64,000 bases of DNA, taken from assembly GCF_010994035.1 (NCBI RefSeq), contig NZ_WIXN01000004.1, positions 1 to 64,000 of the forward strand, in the 5' to 3' direction. Made by a program: the position numbers and the translations under genes. Of this stretch, positions 54,779 through 63,724 are shown piece by piece (position 1 is the stretch's first letter; every line of letters begins with the position of its first letter). The DNA comes from Virgibacillus aidingensis. Lineage in GTDB: Bacteria; Bacillota; Bacilli; Bacillales; Amphibacillaceae. The notes under the pieces were generated by a model. That model made no database searches. It saw nothing but the letters and a program-made list of their open reading frames with translations, and was not told the origin of the DNA.

Positions 54779-57757
54779 CTACTCCCGCTCTCTGATCAAA
54801 TAATCAGCACTAACCATCAGCACGTTATATGCCCTGTCTGAAATAAGATCATTCTGTTGCTGATGATCCAGCAGCAGCTTGAAGCTCTCCAGGTGTCTTA
54901 CCACTTTTTCATCCATTCCCTGTTCTTCATAAGCATTCACGGCAGTCAGATGGACACTCAAGGCACGGGCAGTTTGATCATCCGCGAATTCTCCGGACTC
55001 CTTATAGCTGTCAACAAGTGTAATCATATCTGCTACACTGCCAGCTGTATCCTCTGAGGCAGACGAAAAGATGCTGTTTGCCAAAAGACGATAGCTGTAT
55101 TCTGTGTGCGCTCTGAATGCCAGATCATTGGCAAAAAGCGTAATTTCGGTGTCTTCCAGCTCCTGTGTAAAGGCAAGCGTCTGACCTTGTGCTCTGTCGT
55201 TGCCAGGCCACCACCCTGCAACATAGAAATCATCATCGCCGCTGAAGGATGCCAATACTTCCGCATCTTCAGGAACAGAACTAATCCATGCTCCGGAAGT
55301 AGTATACAAAAGCTCATTCTCCTGGTAACCGGAAGTCAGCATATGATCATGGACGGTCGCTTTAACCAATCCTTCATGACCGTTTCTGGTGCTGCCGAAG
55401 CTGAACCCCGGGAGTGCGCCGCTGTTATTCACGGCATTTAGTGCGCTGACACCAATCCCTACAAACGACTTTCCGGATAAACTATCGAGATTAAAGTTTC
55501 TTGAATCACTTACCACAACATCTGCTTCAGCCTGGTCGACCAGGTCAAAACCAAGATCCCTCAGGGAAAATGCCAATTGCCCTGATCCATTTATCGCTGC
55601 TTTCGGCTGTATTAGTACCTCTGTTTTTAACCGGGTGGAACTATCCAAAGCCGATGCTTCAAAATAATAGTCATTGCCATATCGCAATAAGTCTGCTGTG
55701 CTGACGATAAAATCGCCCTTATTCACGTCATCATTAGTTTCGACCGCTCTTTCCACCAATACTCCATTTCCCAAAAGCTCATTTACCAGTTTGACTGTAT
55801 CATTGTTCGTATTTTTCAACACTTGTTTGGAGGCATCTCCATCTGCTTCACCTGTCGGCAGTGTGACACTTTCCATTTCAGAAGTATTTTCAAAAACACC
55901 CGGCTCACGGACTTCTTCTATATCAAAACCGCGCAGCGCCGGGAAATTCACGACAATCGGGTCATACATCGCGTTCCAGTCGGATACATTTTCCCCTTCG
56001 TATAGCATGGCATTTGCCAGCCCGCGTTTTGCCTGATTCATTGGCACGACAAACGTTCCTTCAGGATACGTATTGCCATTCACCTGCGTATCACTGGTCG
56101 TTTGTTCCACCTTTACTCCATTGCGGAGCAAATAATCCACCATTTTATGTGCCTGCAAGTTATTTTTTTGATTTTCTCCGTCAGTTGGAATCACATAGTA
56201 ATCAGGGAAGAAATTTTCGTTATCCCCTCTTTGTCTGCCGATCGATTCCCCGGCTGCATTTATAAAATATTCATCCACTGCACGGTTATCTTCCCCATCT
56301 ACGCCGCGTTTAAATATTTCAAGCTGGTCCTTATACAGTTCATCCTTATTTTCAGTGACGTATAAAGTAGAACCCAAACCTGTCCCGACCGCCGCGTGGA
56401 GACTATCCTGACTTAATGTCGGCACTTCCACGGTATGGCCCATCGATCCATGCAGCATGGCAAATGTGGCTGTATAGGCGGGAGTCATATCATCCCAGCC
56501 GTCTGCCCAGTCAAGTGCCGGAATAAAATAGGAATCCAAATCCGAGTTGCCGACGCCGGCTTGTCCCATTGCATGGGCCTGGTCAATCATATTGTCATAA
56601 AGCAGGTCATACTCGTAATTCGGATTATGCGGAGGCGTCGTTGGCTCGATTAAAAATCCGTTTACGTAGCCGTGCAAATCAATAAACGACAGTGGTGTCC
56701 AGTCTGCAATTACCTGTGTCACCTGCTGCGTTTCTATCTGAGTCTGATAGTGATTGTCGCGGTTCAAATCAAAGCCAAGTGCATTGGCCCGTGTATTTGC
56801 AGCCCTGCCATCCGGATTATTTGTAAACATGTATAAGAAAATCACATCATCAAGAACTTCATCCATCTCCAGCGTTTCAGTTCTTTCTTCCTCTTCTTCT
56901 GTGATATCAAAAGTGATTTCATCCTCCAGTGCAAATTTCTTGAATAGTTCAACCTGGGCATCCACCCCTTCCACTTCATCCGGGTGAATGTTATTAAACC
57001 AAATTGGAATTTGATAGTCACCTATTGTATCGTTTTCTATTTCCTCTATTAAACTTTCAGGGTCTTCCAATGCTTGAGGCAGTGTTTCTTCCAAATAAGT
57101 ATCCACCGCTTCCTCATCCCTTGCCAGAATCACAAAATGCAGGTCACGCCCCTCTGCTGACTGGCCGAGATTCTGATATTCCAGATAACGGTCATTTGCA
57201 TCCTCTGCTTCTTCAAACACTTGATCTATAGCCGGCTTTATTTCATCGTAAAATAAAAATTCGTCATATACATTCAGTTTGACATCTGCCGCTGCCTTTT
57301 CCCCGTTTTCCGGGTTGATCATCGCCAATTCGTATTCGCCGATAAACTGCTGGTACTGCGTGCGAATCGTCCGGTTTGATAAATTAGCAGTGTTATAGGG
57401 CAGGCCAAACTCGATTGTAGCTGTTACCTCGGTTGTGCCATCAACATATGAAGGTCCATCTATGACGTTAATAAATGGCTCCCCATTATAGTTATTGCCC
57501 CCGCTCCATTTTTTCCACTCGGAAAGGCTTTTTCCTCCAAACTCAAACTCCAGTTCATCAAGGTCCACCTCTTCACCAAAGTCGGCCTGAACCTCTACTG
57601 TGCGTATTTCCGTAAGAGAAAAAATATCTCTGCTTACATCCAGCTCCGTTGTCTCACTTGTTTCGGCTGCGCTAATTGTATCAACAGGCATCGAAACAGG
57701 AAATACGAGCGCAAGAGCCAATAAAATTGCCAGCCAGCCTCTAAATAAGTTCTTCAT
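54779..57757 (-). CDS. Secreted M14 metallopeptidase with FIMAH-like tail
   Basis: This 992-residue secreted peptidase is only distantly related to the five-gene array. Signal peptide about 1-30, then a beta-rich N-terminal region (35-165). The M14 domain (about 185-450) has H258/E261 (HPDE), N332-R333, H362 (DLHG) and catalytic E444 (VEVPT). A long C-terminal part (about 490-900) includes a region resembling glutamine-amidotransferase-like folds often seen after such M14 domains (inference). A FIMAH-like tail (about 905-992) closes it. Its leader contains the element at 58007-58050. The ATG follows GGGAGGGGGAGA. Confidence 0.88.
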   Translation of the reverse strand: MKNLFRGWLAILLALALVFPVSMPVDTISAAETSETTELDVSRDIFSLTEIRTVEVQADFGEEVDLDELEFEFGGKSLSEWKKWSGGNNYNGEPFINVIDGPSYVDGTTEVTATIEFGLPYNTANLSNRTIRTQYQQFIGEYELAMINPENGEKAAADVKLNVYDEFLFYDEIKPAIDQVFEEAEDANDRYLEYQNLGQSAEGRDLHFVILARDEEAVDTYLEETLPQALEDPESLIEEIENDTIGDYQIPIWFNNIHPDEVEGVDAQVELFKKFALEDEITFDITEEEEERTETLEMDEVLDDVIFLYMFTNNPDGRAANTRANALGFDLNRDNHYQTQIETQQVTQVIADWTPLSFIDLHGYVNGFLIEPTTPPHNPNYEYDLLYDNMIDQAHAMGQAGVGNSDLDSYFIPALDWADGWDDMTPAYTATFAMLHGSMGHTVEVPTLSQDSLHAAVGTGLGSTLYVTENKDELYKDQLEIFKRGVDGEDNRAVDEYFINAAGESIGRQRGDNENFFPDYYVIPTDGENQKNNLQAHKMVDYLLRNGVKVEQTTSDTQVNGNTYPEGTFVVPMNQAKRGLANAMLYEGENVSDWNAMYDPIVVNFPALRGFDIEEVREPGVFENTSEMESVTLPTGEADGDASKQVLKNTNNDTVKLVNELLGNGVLVERAVETNDDVNKGDFIVSTADLLRYGNDYYFEASALDSSTRLKTEVLIQPKAAINGSGQLAFSLRDLGFDLVDQAEADVVVSDSRNFNLDSLSGKSFVGIGVSALNAVNNSGALPGFSFGSTRNGHEGLVKATVHDHMLTSGYQENELLYTTSGAWISSVPEDAEVLASFSGDDDFYVAGWWPGNDRAQGQTLAFTQELEDTEITLFANDLAFRAHTEYSYRLLANSIFSSASEDTAGSVADMITLVDSYKESGEFADDQTARALSVHLTAVNAYEEQGMDEKVVRHLESFKLLLDHQQQNDLISDRAYNVLMVSADYLIRERE

Positions 57758-57779
57758 TCATTCTCCCCCTCCCATTATT

Positions 57780-57950
57780 TTCGGTCCCAAAGACTGCGCT
57801 GAATGCGCGTCCTGCCGTATAAAACTTGGGACTGCGATAAAAGCTCGTCCCATCGTAAAAAAGCCAATCCTGAAAAAGCTCGAACTTTGCCCGATTATTT
57901 TCTCAGGGTCAGCAGTTCCAGGAGAAAAGCTGGTTCCCTCCTGAAAAATA
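57780..57950. repeat. Palindrome-rich leader segment
   Basis: Several inverted repeats lie close together, for example GGGAC/GTCCC and CAGGAG/CTCCTG (57919-57924 and 57938-57943). Phrases such as AAAGCTCG recur. It sits just upstream of the 54779-57757 gene and has no coding function that I can support; it may be an interspersed repeat. Confidence 0.4.
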
Positions 57951-58006
57951 GATTTGATACTCAAAATAAACAGATTATTATTCAAAATACCATACTATTA
58001 ATATAA

Positions 58007-58050
58007 CTGTATATAGTATAAAAGCAGGGATTTTTAGACGTTTTCCGACA
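58007..58050 (-). promoter_or_regulatory. Conserved upstream element, copy B
   Basis: This is the partner of 52241-52284, 250 bp before the secreted M14 gene. In the leftward direction it reads TGTCGGAAAACGTCTAAA and later TATACTATATACAG. The Spo0A-like box has one mismatch here. TATACT could be the -10. Confidence 0.5.
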
Positions 58051-58248
58051 ATGGCATATGTATAAAGTGAGGTTTTATGGAGAAGAAAATGTCAAAATCG
58101 GGTCTATTACACTACTTTCCCGCATCATCAATCGGGACTGCAAAAATGAGCATGTCATTAGCCCAATAAAAAAGGAGGTAATCATAGATTTATAGATCTA
58201 TTGGACTAGTACAAGTTGTCAAATAATTGCAGTAACAAAATTTATGCT
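58051..58248. other. Intergenic, no gene seen
   Basis: AT-rich sequence between the upstream element of the 54779-57757 gene and the terminator of the next gene. No coding frame has support. Confidence 0.35.
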
Positions 58249-58275
58249 GCAAAAAAAAGGGAACACAAGGTTCCC
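58249..58275 (-). terminator. Rho-independent terminator of M14 gene
   Basis: In the leftward direction GGGAAC-CTTGT-GTTCCC is followed by eight T. It lies ~48 bp past the stop codon of the 58323-59777 gene. Confidence 0.85.
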
Positions 58276-58322
58276 AGTTTCAAAAGCTTTTCGTTCGTTC
58301 ATTCCCTGAACTGCTCTTGCCA

Positions 58323-59777
58323 TTAATCTATTAAATTATTTTGCCATCTTTCCACTGAAAAGCTCACATTGCTGTAAAGTTTGTTTTCCCATCTTTCAAG
58401 CAATAGATTTGTATCACTGTTAAGCCTGCTATAGGCTGCTCTTTCGATGGATCCGTTTTCCCGCTGATGATCAATCAAATCTTTAAATCCATTTAAGTGC
58501 TTAACCATCTTTTCTGCATCTTCTTCTTGTTCATAAATTTCCAGTGCAGCCAAGTGGTTATCCAATAAACGTGCATCTCTTGCATTTTCAAACTGTCCTT
58601 CTTCCGTAAAGCGTCCCGTAACAACATCCCGCATATCTGTTATGTTGTCCGTCCAGTACCTTGGAATTTCAGTAAGGAAATCATCCCCGTTCAAATCATC
58701 GATGGTACCATCTGCAGCCCGTGTAATCATACCCCATAAGCCGTTTTCCACACGATCTATCAATTCCTGATCATAGCCATATGCAGGCTGCTGTCCAGGC
58801 ATTTCGAACAGAACGGTCGCAGTACCGTTAAGCGCAAGGGCAGATCTTGCCTGTCCAGGATAGTCCCGCTCCTGGAAGTGTATATACTGAGCCACACCTG
58901 ACTCCTCTTCGTCAGATAATTCTTTTACACCAAGTGCAGCGGCCAGCGAGTAACGCTTAGACTTGTCCTGGTCCAATAATGGCCAATCATCGTATTTACC
59001 ACTGTCTTCAGGACCAAGCGGCGGAAAGTCGATAGCAATGGTGACAGGTTCACCTGTTTTATTCATATCCGGAGTCCCCATATGATGTACATCAACAAAC
59101 AGCTCTACATGTCCAAACTCATCACGCAATTCGATATAAAGATCTCTAAGCGCCTGGGACTCACTTGTAAGGAAAAATCCTGGCAACAGTGTATTCCCCG
59201 GTAAATCCTCTGCTTGTACTTCATAGTCCAAATCCGCATTAAAATCACGGTTTATATCAAAACCTTCAGCTCTTGAATTATAGTACCAAGCTGAGTCGGC
59301 CCCTTCCAAATGCGGGTAAGTTTCCACTACTTGTTCCCATGGAAAGACATTTTGTCTTTGTGTCAATACGGCACCATCCATGTTAAAACGAGGAATGAAA
59401 ACGATGGTCACCTCATCCCGGATATGCTGGGAAAAAGAGCTGTCATCCGCAAGCTTTTCCAGCATGCTGATAATTGCCTCAGGACCACTAAACTCATTCC
59501 CATGAATTTGACCATTGATGATGGCCACCTGGTCACCTGTTCCAACACGTGCCATAGGGATGTCCGTTCCTTGAGAGGATTGTCCCAAAGTTCCAAGTTC
59601 CACTTTTCCGTCGCTGGCTTCCTCAATGTCGTTCAGCCTTTCTATCATCTCTTCATTGGTCATCCAATCTTCCTCGGCTTCAGCTGAAATTCCACTGACC
59701 GGAATGAACATGATTAATAAAACCACTGCAGAAAAAACTATTTTTTTCCATGCGTTGTCCCTTAACATTGTATTCAT
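58323..59777 (-). CDS. Secreted M14 metallopeptidase with short FIMAH-like tail
   Basis: This 484-residue secreted peptidase has a signal peptide (about 1-33) and an M14 domain (about 38-340) with H92/E95 (HGNE), N176-R177, H231 (DVHH) and catalytic E325 (LFEMPG). A FIMAH-like tail spans about 385-465, and an extra ~20 residues repeat the ERWxNxL ending of the tail. It has no LamG-like or FIVAR units. The ATG follows AAGGAGG at 5 nt. Confidence 0.9.
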   Translation of the reverse strand: MNTMLRDNAWKKIVFSAVVLLIMFIPVSGISAEAEEDWMTNEEMIERLNDIEEASDGKVELGTLGQSSQGTDIPMARVGTGDQVAIINGQIHGNEFSGPEAIISMLEKLADDSSFSQHIRDEVTIVFIPRFNMDGAVLTQRQNVFPWEQVVETYPHLEGADSAWYYNSRAEGFDINRDFNADLDYEVQAEDLPGNTLLPGFFLTSESQALRDLYIELRDEFGHVELFVDVHHMGTPDMNKTGEPVTIAIDFPPLGPEDSGKYDDWPLLDQDKSKRYSLAAALGVKELSDEEESGVAQYIHFQERDYPGQARSALALNGTATVLFEMPGQQPAYGYDQELIDRVENGLWGMITRAADGTIDDLNGDDFLTEIPRYWTDNITDMRDVVTGRFTEEGQFENARDARLLDNHLAALEIYEQEEDAEKMVKHLNGFKDLIDHQRENGSIERAAYSRLNSDTNLLLERWENKLYSNVSFSVERWQNNLID

Positions 59778-59973
59778 AATATCCTCCTTAAAATTTTTTT
59801 AATCGGACCTGGTTTCATAGATTCATGGTTGTTATGAGGTATTATCGTAATACATTTAAATCAGCCTCCCTCAATAAAAATTTTCCTGTATGTTAACTTC
59901 CTATGGTGTTTTAATTAATCTCAGATTATGAATCTTACAATTACACAGCAAACTCCATAACCTGTAATTTATT

Positions 59974-61224
59974 TTAAATCTTCCTTTTTGCTTCATTTTC
60001 CGAATCTATCACAGCAGACCGCTCTTTAAATTCTCCTTCAGTTCCTGCTACAACTACAGAAGCGGAGGCATCCCCCACAATGTTCACTGTAGTCCGGAAC
60101 ATATCAAGGATCCGGTCGATACCGGCGATTAAAGCAATTCCCTCAAGCGGCAGACCAATGGAAGCCAGAACCATGGCGAGCATGATCATTCCCGCACCCG
60201 GTACTCCTGCAGTTCCAATCGAAGCAAGCACTGTCATAAGCACAACGGTAAGAATCTGCATCAGGGATAGTTCCAGTCCATAGAACTGGGCAATAAACAT
60301 GACTGCAACACCTTGATAAATAGCTGTCCCATCCATATTTATGGTCGCTCCCAGCGGCAGAACAAAACTGCTTATCTTATTTGATACACCTAAATTTTCC
60401 TGTGTATTTTTCATCGTTACCGGCAATGTTCCCGCACTGCTGGCTGTACTGAAGGCCACTACAGCAGCAGGTGTAATTCCTTTAAAAAATGTAAAAGGAT
60501 TCATTCCCGAAAATACTTTTATTGATGAAGAATACACTATGATGGCATGTAACAGACAAGCAATGGCGACTGCCAAAATCACTTTTAAAAGCGGCAGCAA
60601 TACGGAGGCGCCATACTCTCCAATGATCGGAGCGACAAGCCCTAAAATTCCAATGGGTGCAAACCGCATAATCACACCGGTAATCCAAAACATGATTTCA
60701 GCAAACCCATCAAAAAAGCGGTGAACAGGATCTGCTTTTTTGCCAACCACCGTAATGGCCAGTCCAATAAAAATAGCAAAGAAAATAATCTGCAGCATTT
60801 CACCCTGTGTTAAAGCGGTGAATGGGTTCTCAGGCACAATATTAAGTAATGTCTGGATAACTCCTTCAGATTCATTTACTTCCACTTCCTCTGTTACTGC
60901 CGTGTCCAGCGACAAACCCTCACCAGGTGAAATTAGAAATGCCAGGCCCAGGCCAATTATAATAGCTATCGCTGTGGTGATAAGATAAAAACCGACCGTT
61001 TTGGAACCGACTCTTCCCAGTGACCTTATGTCACCAATACTTGCTACCCCAATAACAAGCGTAGCCAGCACTAATGGTGCAATAATGAAATTAATCAGCC
61101 TTAAAAATAAATCGCCCAATGGCGCTATTATTTCAATTGATTCGCCGAATATAATGCCAAGCGTGATAGCAATAACAAATGCGATTAAAATTTGCGTCAA
61201 TAGGTTTGCTCTAAGCAATCTCAT
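59974..61224 (-). CDS. Dicarboxylate/amino acid:cation symporter (DAACS family)
   Basis: This 416-residue membrane transporter couples uptake of an acidic substrate (glutamate, aspartate or C4-dicarboxylate) to sodium or protons. It has about eight membrane helices plus two re-entrant hairpins. The HP1-region ASSAGTLPVTMKN and the TM7 NMDGT motif mark the family. The ATG follows AAAGGAGGG. It is divergent from the GlnK/GlnL-type genes, with a cre box between, and so is a likely target of that system (inference). Confidence 0.92.
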   Translation of the reverse strand: MRLLRANLLTQILIAFVIAITLGIIFGESIEIIAPLGDLFLRLINFIIAPLVLATLVIGVASIGDIRSLGRVGSKTVGFYLITTAIAIIIGLGLAFLISPGEGLSLDTAVTEEVEVNESEGVIQTLLNIVPENPFTALTQGEMLQIIFFAIFIGLAITVVGKKADPVHRFFDGFAEIMFWITGVIMRFAPIGILGLVAPIIGEYGASVLLPLLKVILAVAIACLLHAIIVYSSSIKVFSGMNPFTFFKGITPAAVVAFSTASSAGTLPVTMKNTQENLGVSNKISSFVLPLGATINMDGTAIYQGVAVMFIAQFYGLELSLMQILTVVLMTVLASIGTAGVPGAGMIMLAMVLASIGLPLEGIALIAGIDRILDMFRTTVNIVGDASASVVVAGTEGEFKERSAVIDSENEAKRKI

Positions 61225-61308
61225 AAATTTCCCTCCTTTATAGATTTTAACGACACTTCCTATATTTGTATCTATACACCTTTATTCCTATCACCCCCTT
61301 ACAAATAA

Positions 61309-61323
61309 TTGTAATCGCTTACT
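61309..61323. promoter_or_regulatory. cre box (CcpA site)
   Basis: TTGTAATCGCTTACT fits the CcpA operator consensus WTGNAANCGNWNNCW at every position. It lies 85 bp upstream of the symporter start and ~40 bp upstream of the -35 of the sensor-kinase promoter, so carbon control of either side is possible. Confidence 0.6.
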
Positions 61324-61363
61324 TTTCCGACAATCTAAATATTACAAAATATTTTAAATACAT

Positions 61364-61392
61364 TTACAATAACTGGTTCTCCCTGCTATTAT
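61364..61392 (+). promoter_or_regulatory. Sigma-A promoter of the two-component operon
   Basis: TTACAA (61364-61369) and TATTAT (61387-61392) are 17 bp apart and point at the sensor-kinase gene, ~85 bp before its start. Confidence 0.5.
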
Positions 61393-61478
61393 AAAATATA
61401 AACTACGATAATTAACTAAAAACTACAAAAAGTACATTTTATTTGAACTTTTTATGGCTGCAGGGAGGCAATTGAAAA

Positions 61479-62759
61479 TTGGTCCCTTTGTTAAGAAACA
61501 ATAAATATATCTTTTTTTATGTAATGATTCTCATTCCCTTAGCCGGGGAATTGAATTTTTATCCTTTTAATGATTCTTTTCGTGTCAGCTTTGGGATGCC
61601 AACTTTTTTCTTTTTTTTATTGATAACACACAAAAAAGTTCCTGCTGTTCTATCGGGAATTTTAGCAGGGACAGCCGTTGTCACTTTTCGGATTTCACTG
61701 GATTTGTTTCATGATGACCTATTCAGCGCTTTTATCCAGCATTACCCGACTTTTTTTTACTACTTCACTTTCGGTTGTCTGTTTTATGTAACAAGAGCAA
61801 AACGCTTTATAAAGCGATCAATTTTAATCAGTCTTTTGGGAACATCCTTTGATATTTTAGCAAGTTTGGGGGAACTGACGTTTCAATATATCGCTTTTCA
61901 CTCCATGATCACCTTTGAAGACATTCAAAAAGTGAGTATAATAGCGATCTTCAGAAGTTTTTCCACCGTAGGTTTATTAAATCTGCTAATTCTTTATAGA
62001 ACACAATTAAAACAGGCAGAAATACAAAAACAAAATGATCAGCTTACGTTAGTCATTTCCAGTTTGTACGAGGAATCAATTCATTTACAGAAGACGCTGG
62101 TGAACAGTGAATCTATTACCAAAGACGCCTATCATTTATATACAAAACTATTAAACGTGGAAAATAATCCGGAATTAACCCAAATGGCGCTGAAAATTGC
62201 TGGAGAAACTCATGAGATCAAGAAGGATAACCAAAGAATTCTTTCAGGACTCTCCAGACTTATCACGGATAAAAGTTTCTCGGAGCATATGGAAATAAAC
62301 AAAATAGTGGATCTTGCGGTAACTTCCAATAATAAGTATGCCCGTTCATTAAAAAAAGATATTAAAATTATTTCCCATACACAGGGAGAACATCCCCGTT
62401 ATCATGTATACCAAATCCTTTCCATGATCAATAACCTGATTGCAAACGCAATAGAAGCAATTGAACATGAAGGAAAAATATATATCAGTGTAAGAAGGGC
62501 AGATGATATGGCTGAATTTCAAATTACAGATAATGGTCCGGGAATTCCAAACAATCAAATGCATGTAGTTTTCAAACCCGGGTTTACGAATAAATATGAT
62601 CATGCCGGCAGCTCATTCACTGGAATAGGGTTAACCTATGTAAAAGGGATGGTTGAAAGCCTGGAAGGGGAAATATCCCTGCAAAGCAAGGTTGGGAAAA
62701 TAAGCGGAACGTCTTATAAAATACAATTGCCAATGAAAAATATAGCGATGAAAGAGTGA
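61479..62759 (+). CDS. glnK: GlnK (YcbA)-type sensor histidine kinase
   Basis: This 426-residue membrane kinase has about five or six N-terminal membrane helices (10-175) with short loops, a coiled-coil linker, and the phospho-acceptor H245 (GETHEIKKD). The ATPase domain shows NLIANAIEAI (N-box), DNGPGI (G1) and GIGLTYV (G2). Length, membrane layout and the partner regulator match B. subtilis GlnK, which senses glutamine. The start is TTG after GGGAGG. The downstream gene begins one base after the stop. The ligand here may be a substrate of the divergent symporter. Confidence 0.82.
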   Translation: MVPLLRNNKYIFFYVMILIPLAGELNFYPFNDSFRVSFGMPTFFFFLLITHKKVPAVLSGILAGTAVVTFRISLDLFHDDLFSAFIQHYPTFFYYFTFGCLFYVTRAKRFIKRSILISLLGTSFDILASLGELTFQYIAFHSMITFEDIQKVSIIAIFRSFSTVGLLNLLILYRTQLKQAEIQKQNDQLTLVISSLYEESIHLQKTLVNSESITKDAYHLYTKLLNVENNPELTQMALKIAGETHEIKKDNQRILSGLSRLITDKSFSEHMEINKIVDLAVTSNNKYARSLKKDIKIISHTQGEHPRYHVYQILSMINNLIANAIEAIEHEGKIYISVRRADDMAEFQITDNGPGIPNNQMHVVFKPGFTNKYDHAGSSFTGIGLTYVKGMVESLEGEISLQSKVGKISGTSYKIQLPMKNIAMKE

Positions 62760-62760
62760 T

Positions 62761-63678
62761 ATGATGTTATTTTATATCGTGGATGATGATGAAAGCACAC
62801 GTGCCATGCTGGCTGAAATCATAGAAGATGGTGACTTGGGAGTCGTAGTAGCCGAAGCGGAGAATGGTTCCAAACTGGACAAACAATACTCTCTCTTAAA
62901 AAAAATAGATATTTTACTCATTGATTTATTAATGCCTGTAAAAGATGGCATCGAAACCATCCAGGACCTCAAACCTGTTTTTCAGGGGAAAACGATTATG
63001 ATTTCCCAAATAGAATCAAAAGAATTAATTGAAAAGGCGTATTCCCAGGGAGTCACCTATTTCATTACGAAACCAATAAATAAAATAGAAGTCCTGTCCG
63101 TGATTAAAAATGTGATAGAGAATATCCAGTTGGAAAAGTCCATTCATAATATATATAAATTAACAGAAAACCTGCTTCCCGATAACCCCGCTGAGGAACA
63201 AAGCGGCAACTCAAGCAGCGATTTAACAGCAAGTGCCGAGTTTCTCTTGTCCGAAGCAGGAATTACCGGTGAAAAAGGACACCAGGATTTATTGGATATC
63301 TTAAACTTTCTATTTAAATATGAAAGGGAAGAAACGTTTAATGACGGTCTGCCTCCATTAAAAGATATTTATTTAAAAGTGATACAGGATAAAAAAGAGC
63401 TTTCTTCACAGCAGGTATTAAACCGGGAAATCAAAGCTGCTGAACAGCGAATCCGCAGGGCCATATACCATTCATTGACACATTTTGCTTCCCTCGGGTT
63501 AGAAGATTTTATGAATCCGACATTTGAAAAATATGCACCCAAATTTTTTGATTTTGACATTGTACAAAAAAGGATGGAGGAGATTAAAAATAACCGTCCA
63601 TCCACCCCGCCAATCCGGGTAAATACGAAAAAATTCATCCTTGTGCTTTATTTTGAAGCAAAGCAGTTACTGGCATAG
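62761..63678 (+). CDS. glnL: GlnL (YcbB)-type response regulator
   Basis: This 305-residue regulator has a receiver domain (1-120) with the DDD acidic cluster (8-10), phospho-acceptor D55 (LLIDLLMP) and K98 (ITKPI). Its C-terminal part (about 160-300) resembles the YcbB-type DNA-binding domain, with helices around EQRIRRAIYHSLTHFASLG. It is immediately downstream of the kinase gene and co-transcribed. The symporter gene opposite is the obvious candidate target. Confidence 0.83.
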   Translation: MMLFYIVDDDESTRAMLAEIIEDGDLGVVVAEAENGSKLDKQYSLLKKIDILLIDLLMPVKDGIETIQDLKPVFQGKTIMISQIESKELIEKAYSQGVTYFITKPINKIEVLSVIKNVIENIQLEKSIHNIYKLTENLLPDNPAEEQSGNSSSDLTASAEFLLSEAGITGEKGHQDLLDILNFLFKYEREETFNDGLPPLKDIYLKVIQDKKELSSQQVLNREIKAAEQRIRRAIYHSLTHFASLGLEDFMNPTFEKYAPKFFDFDIVQKRMEEIKNNRPSTPPIRVNTKKFILVLYFEAKQLLA

Positions 63679-63682
63679 TGAT

Positions 63683-63717
63683 GCCTGTCAGCGCGGTTAT
63701 GCAGCACGCTGACAGGC
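63683..63717. terminator. Terminator between convergent genes
   Basis: A perfect 11-bp stem GCCTGTCAGCG / CGCTGACAGGC with a 13-nt loop, between the stop codons of the regulator gene and the partial binding-protein gene. The T-runs are poor on both sides. Confidence 0.65.
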
Positions 63718-63724
63718 AGCTGTA

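Noticed and set aside
57758-57985. 75-codon leftward frame before the 992-residue M14 gene
   Set aside because: It coincides with the palindrome-rich leader and would end directly at the next start codon; it looks like a chance frame through a repeat.
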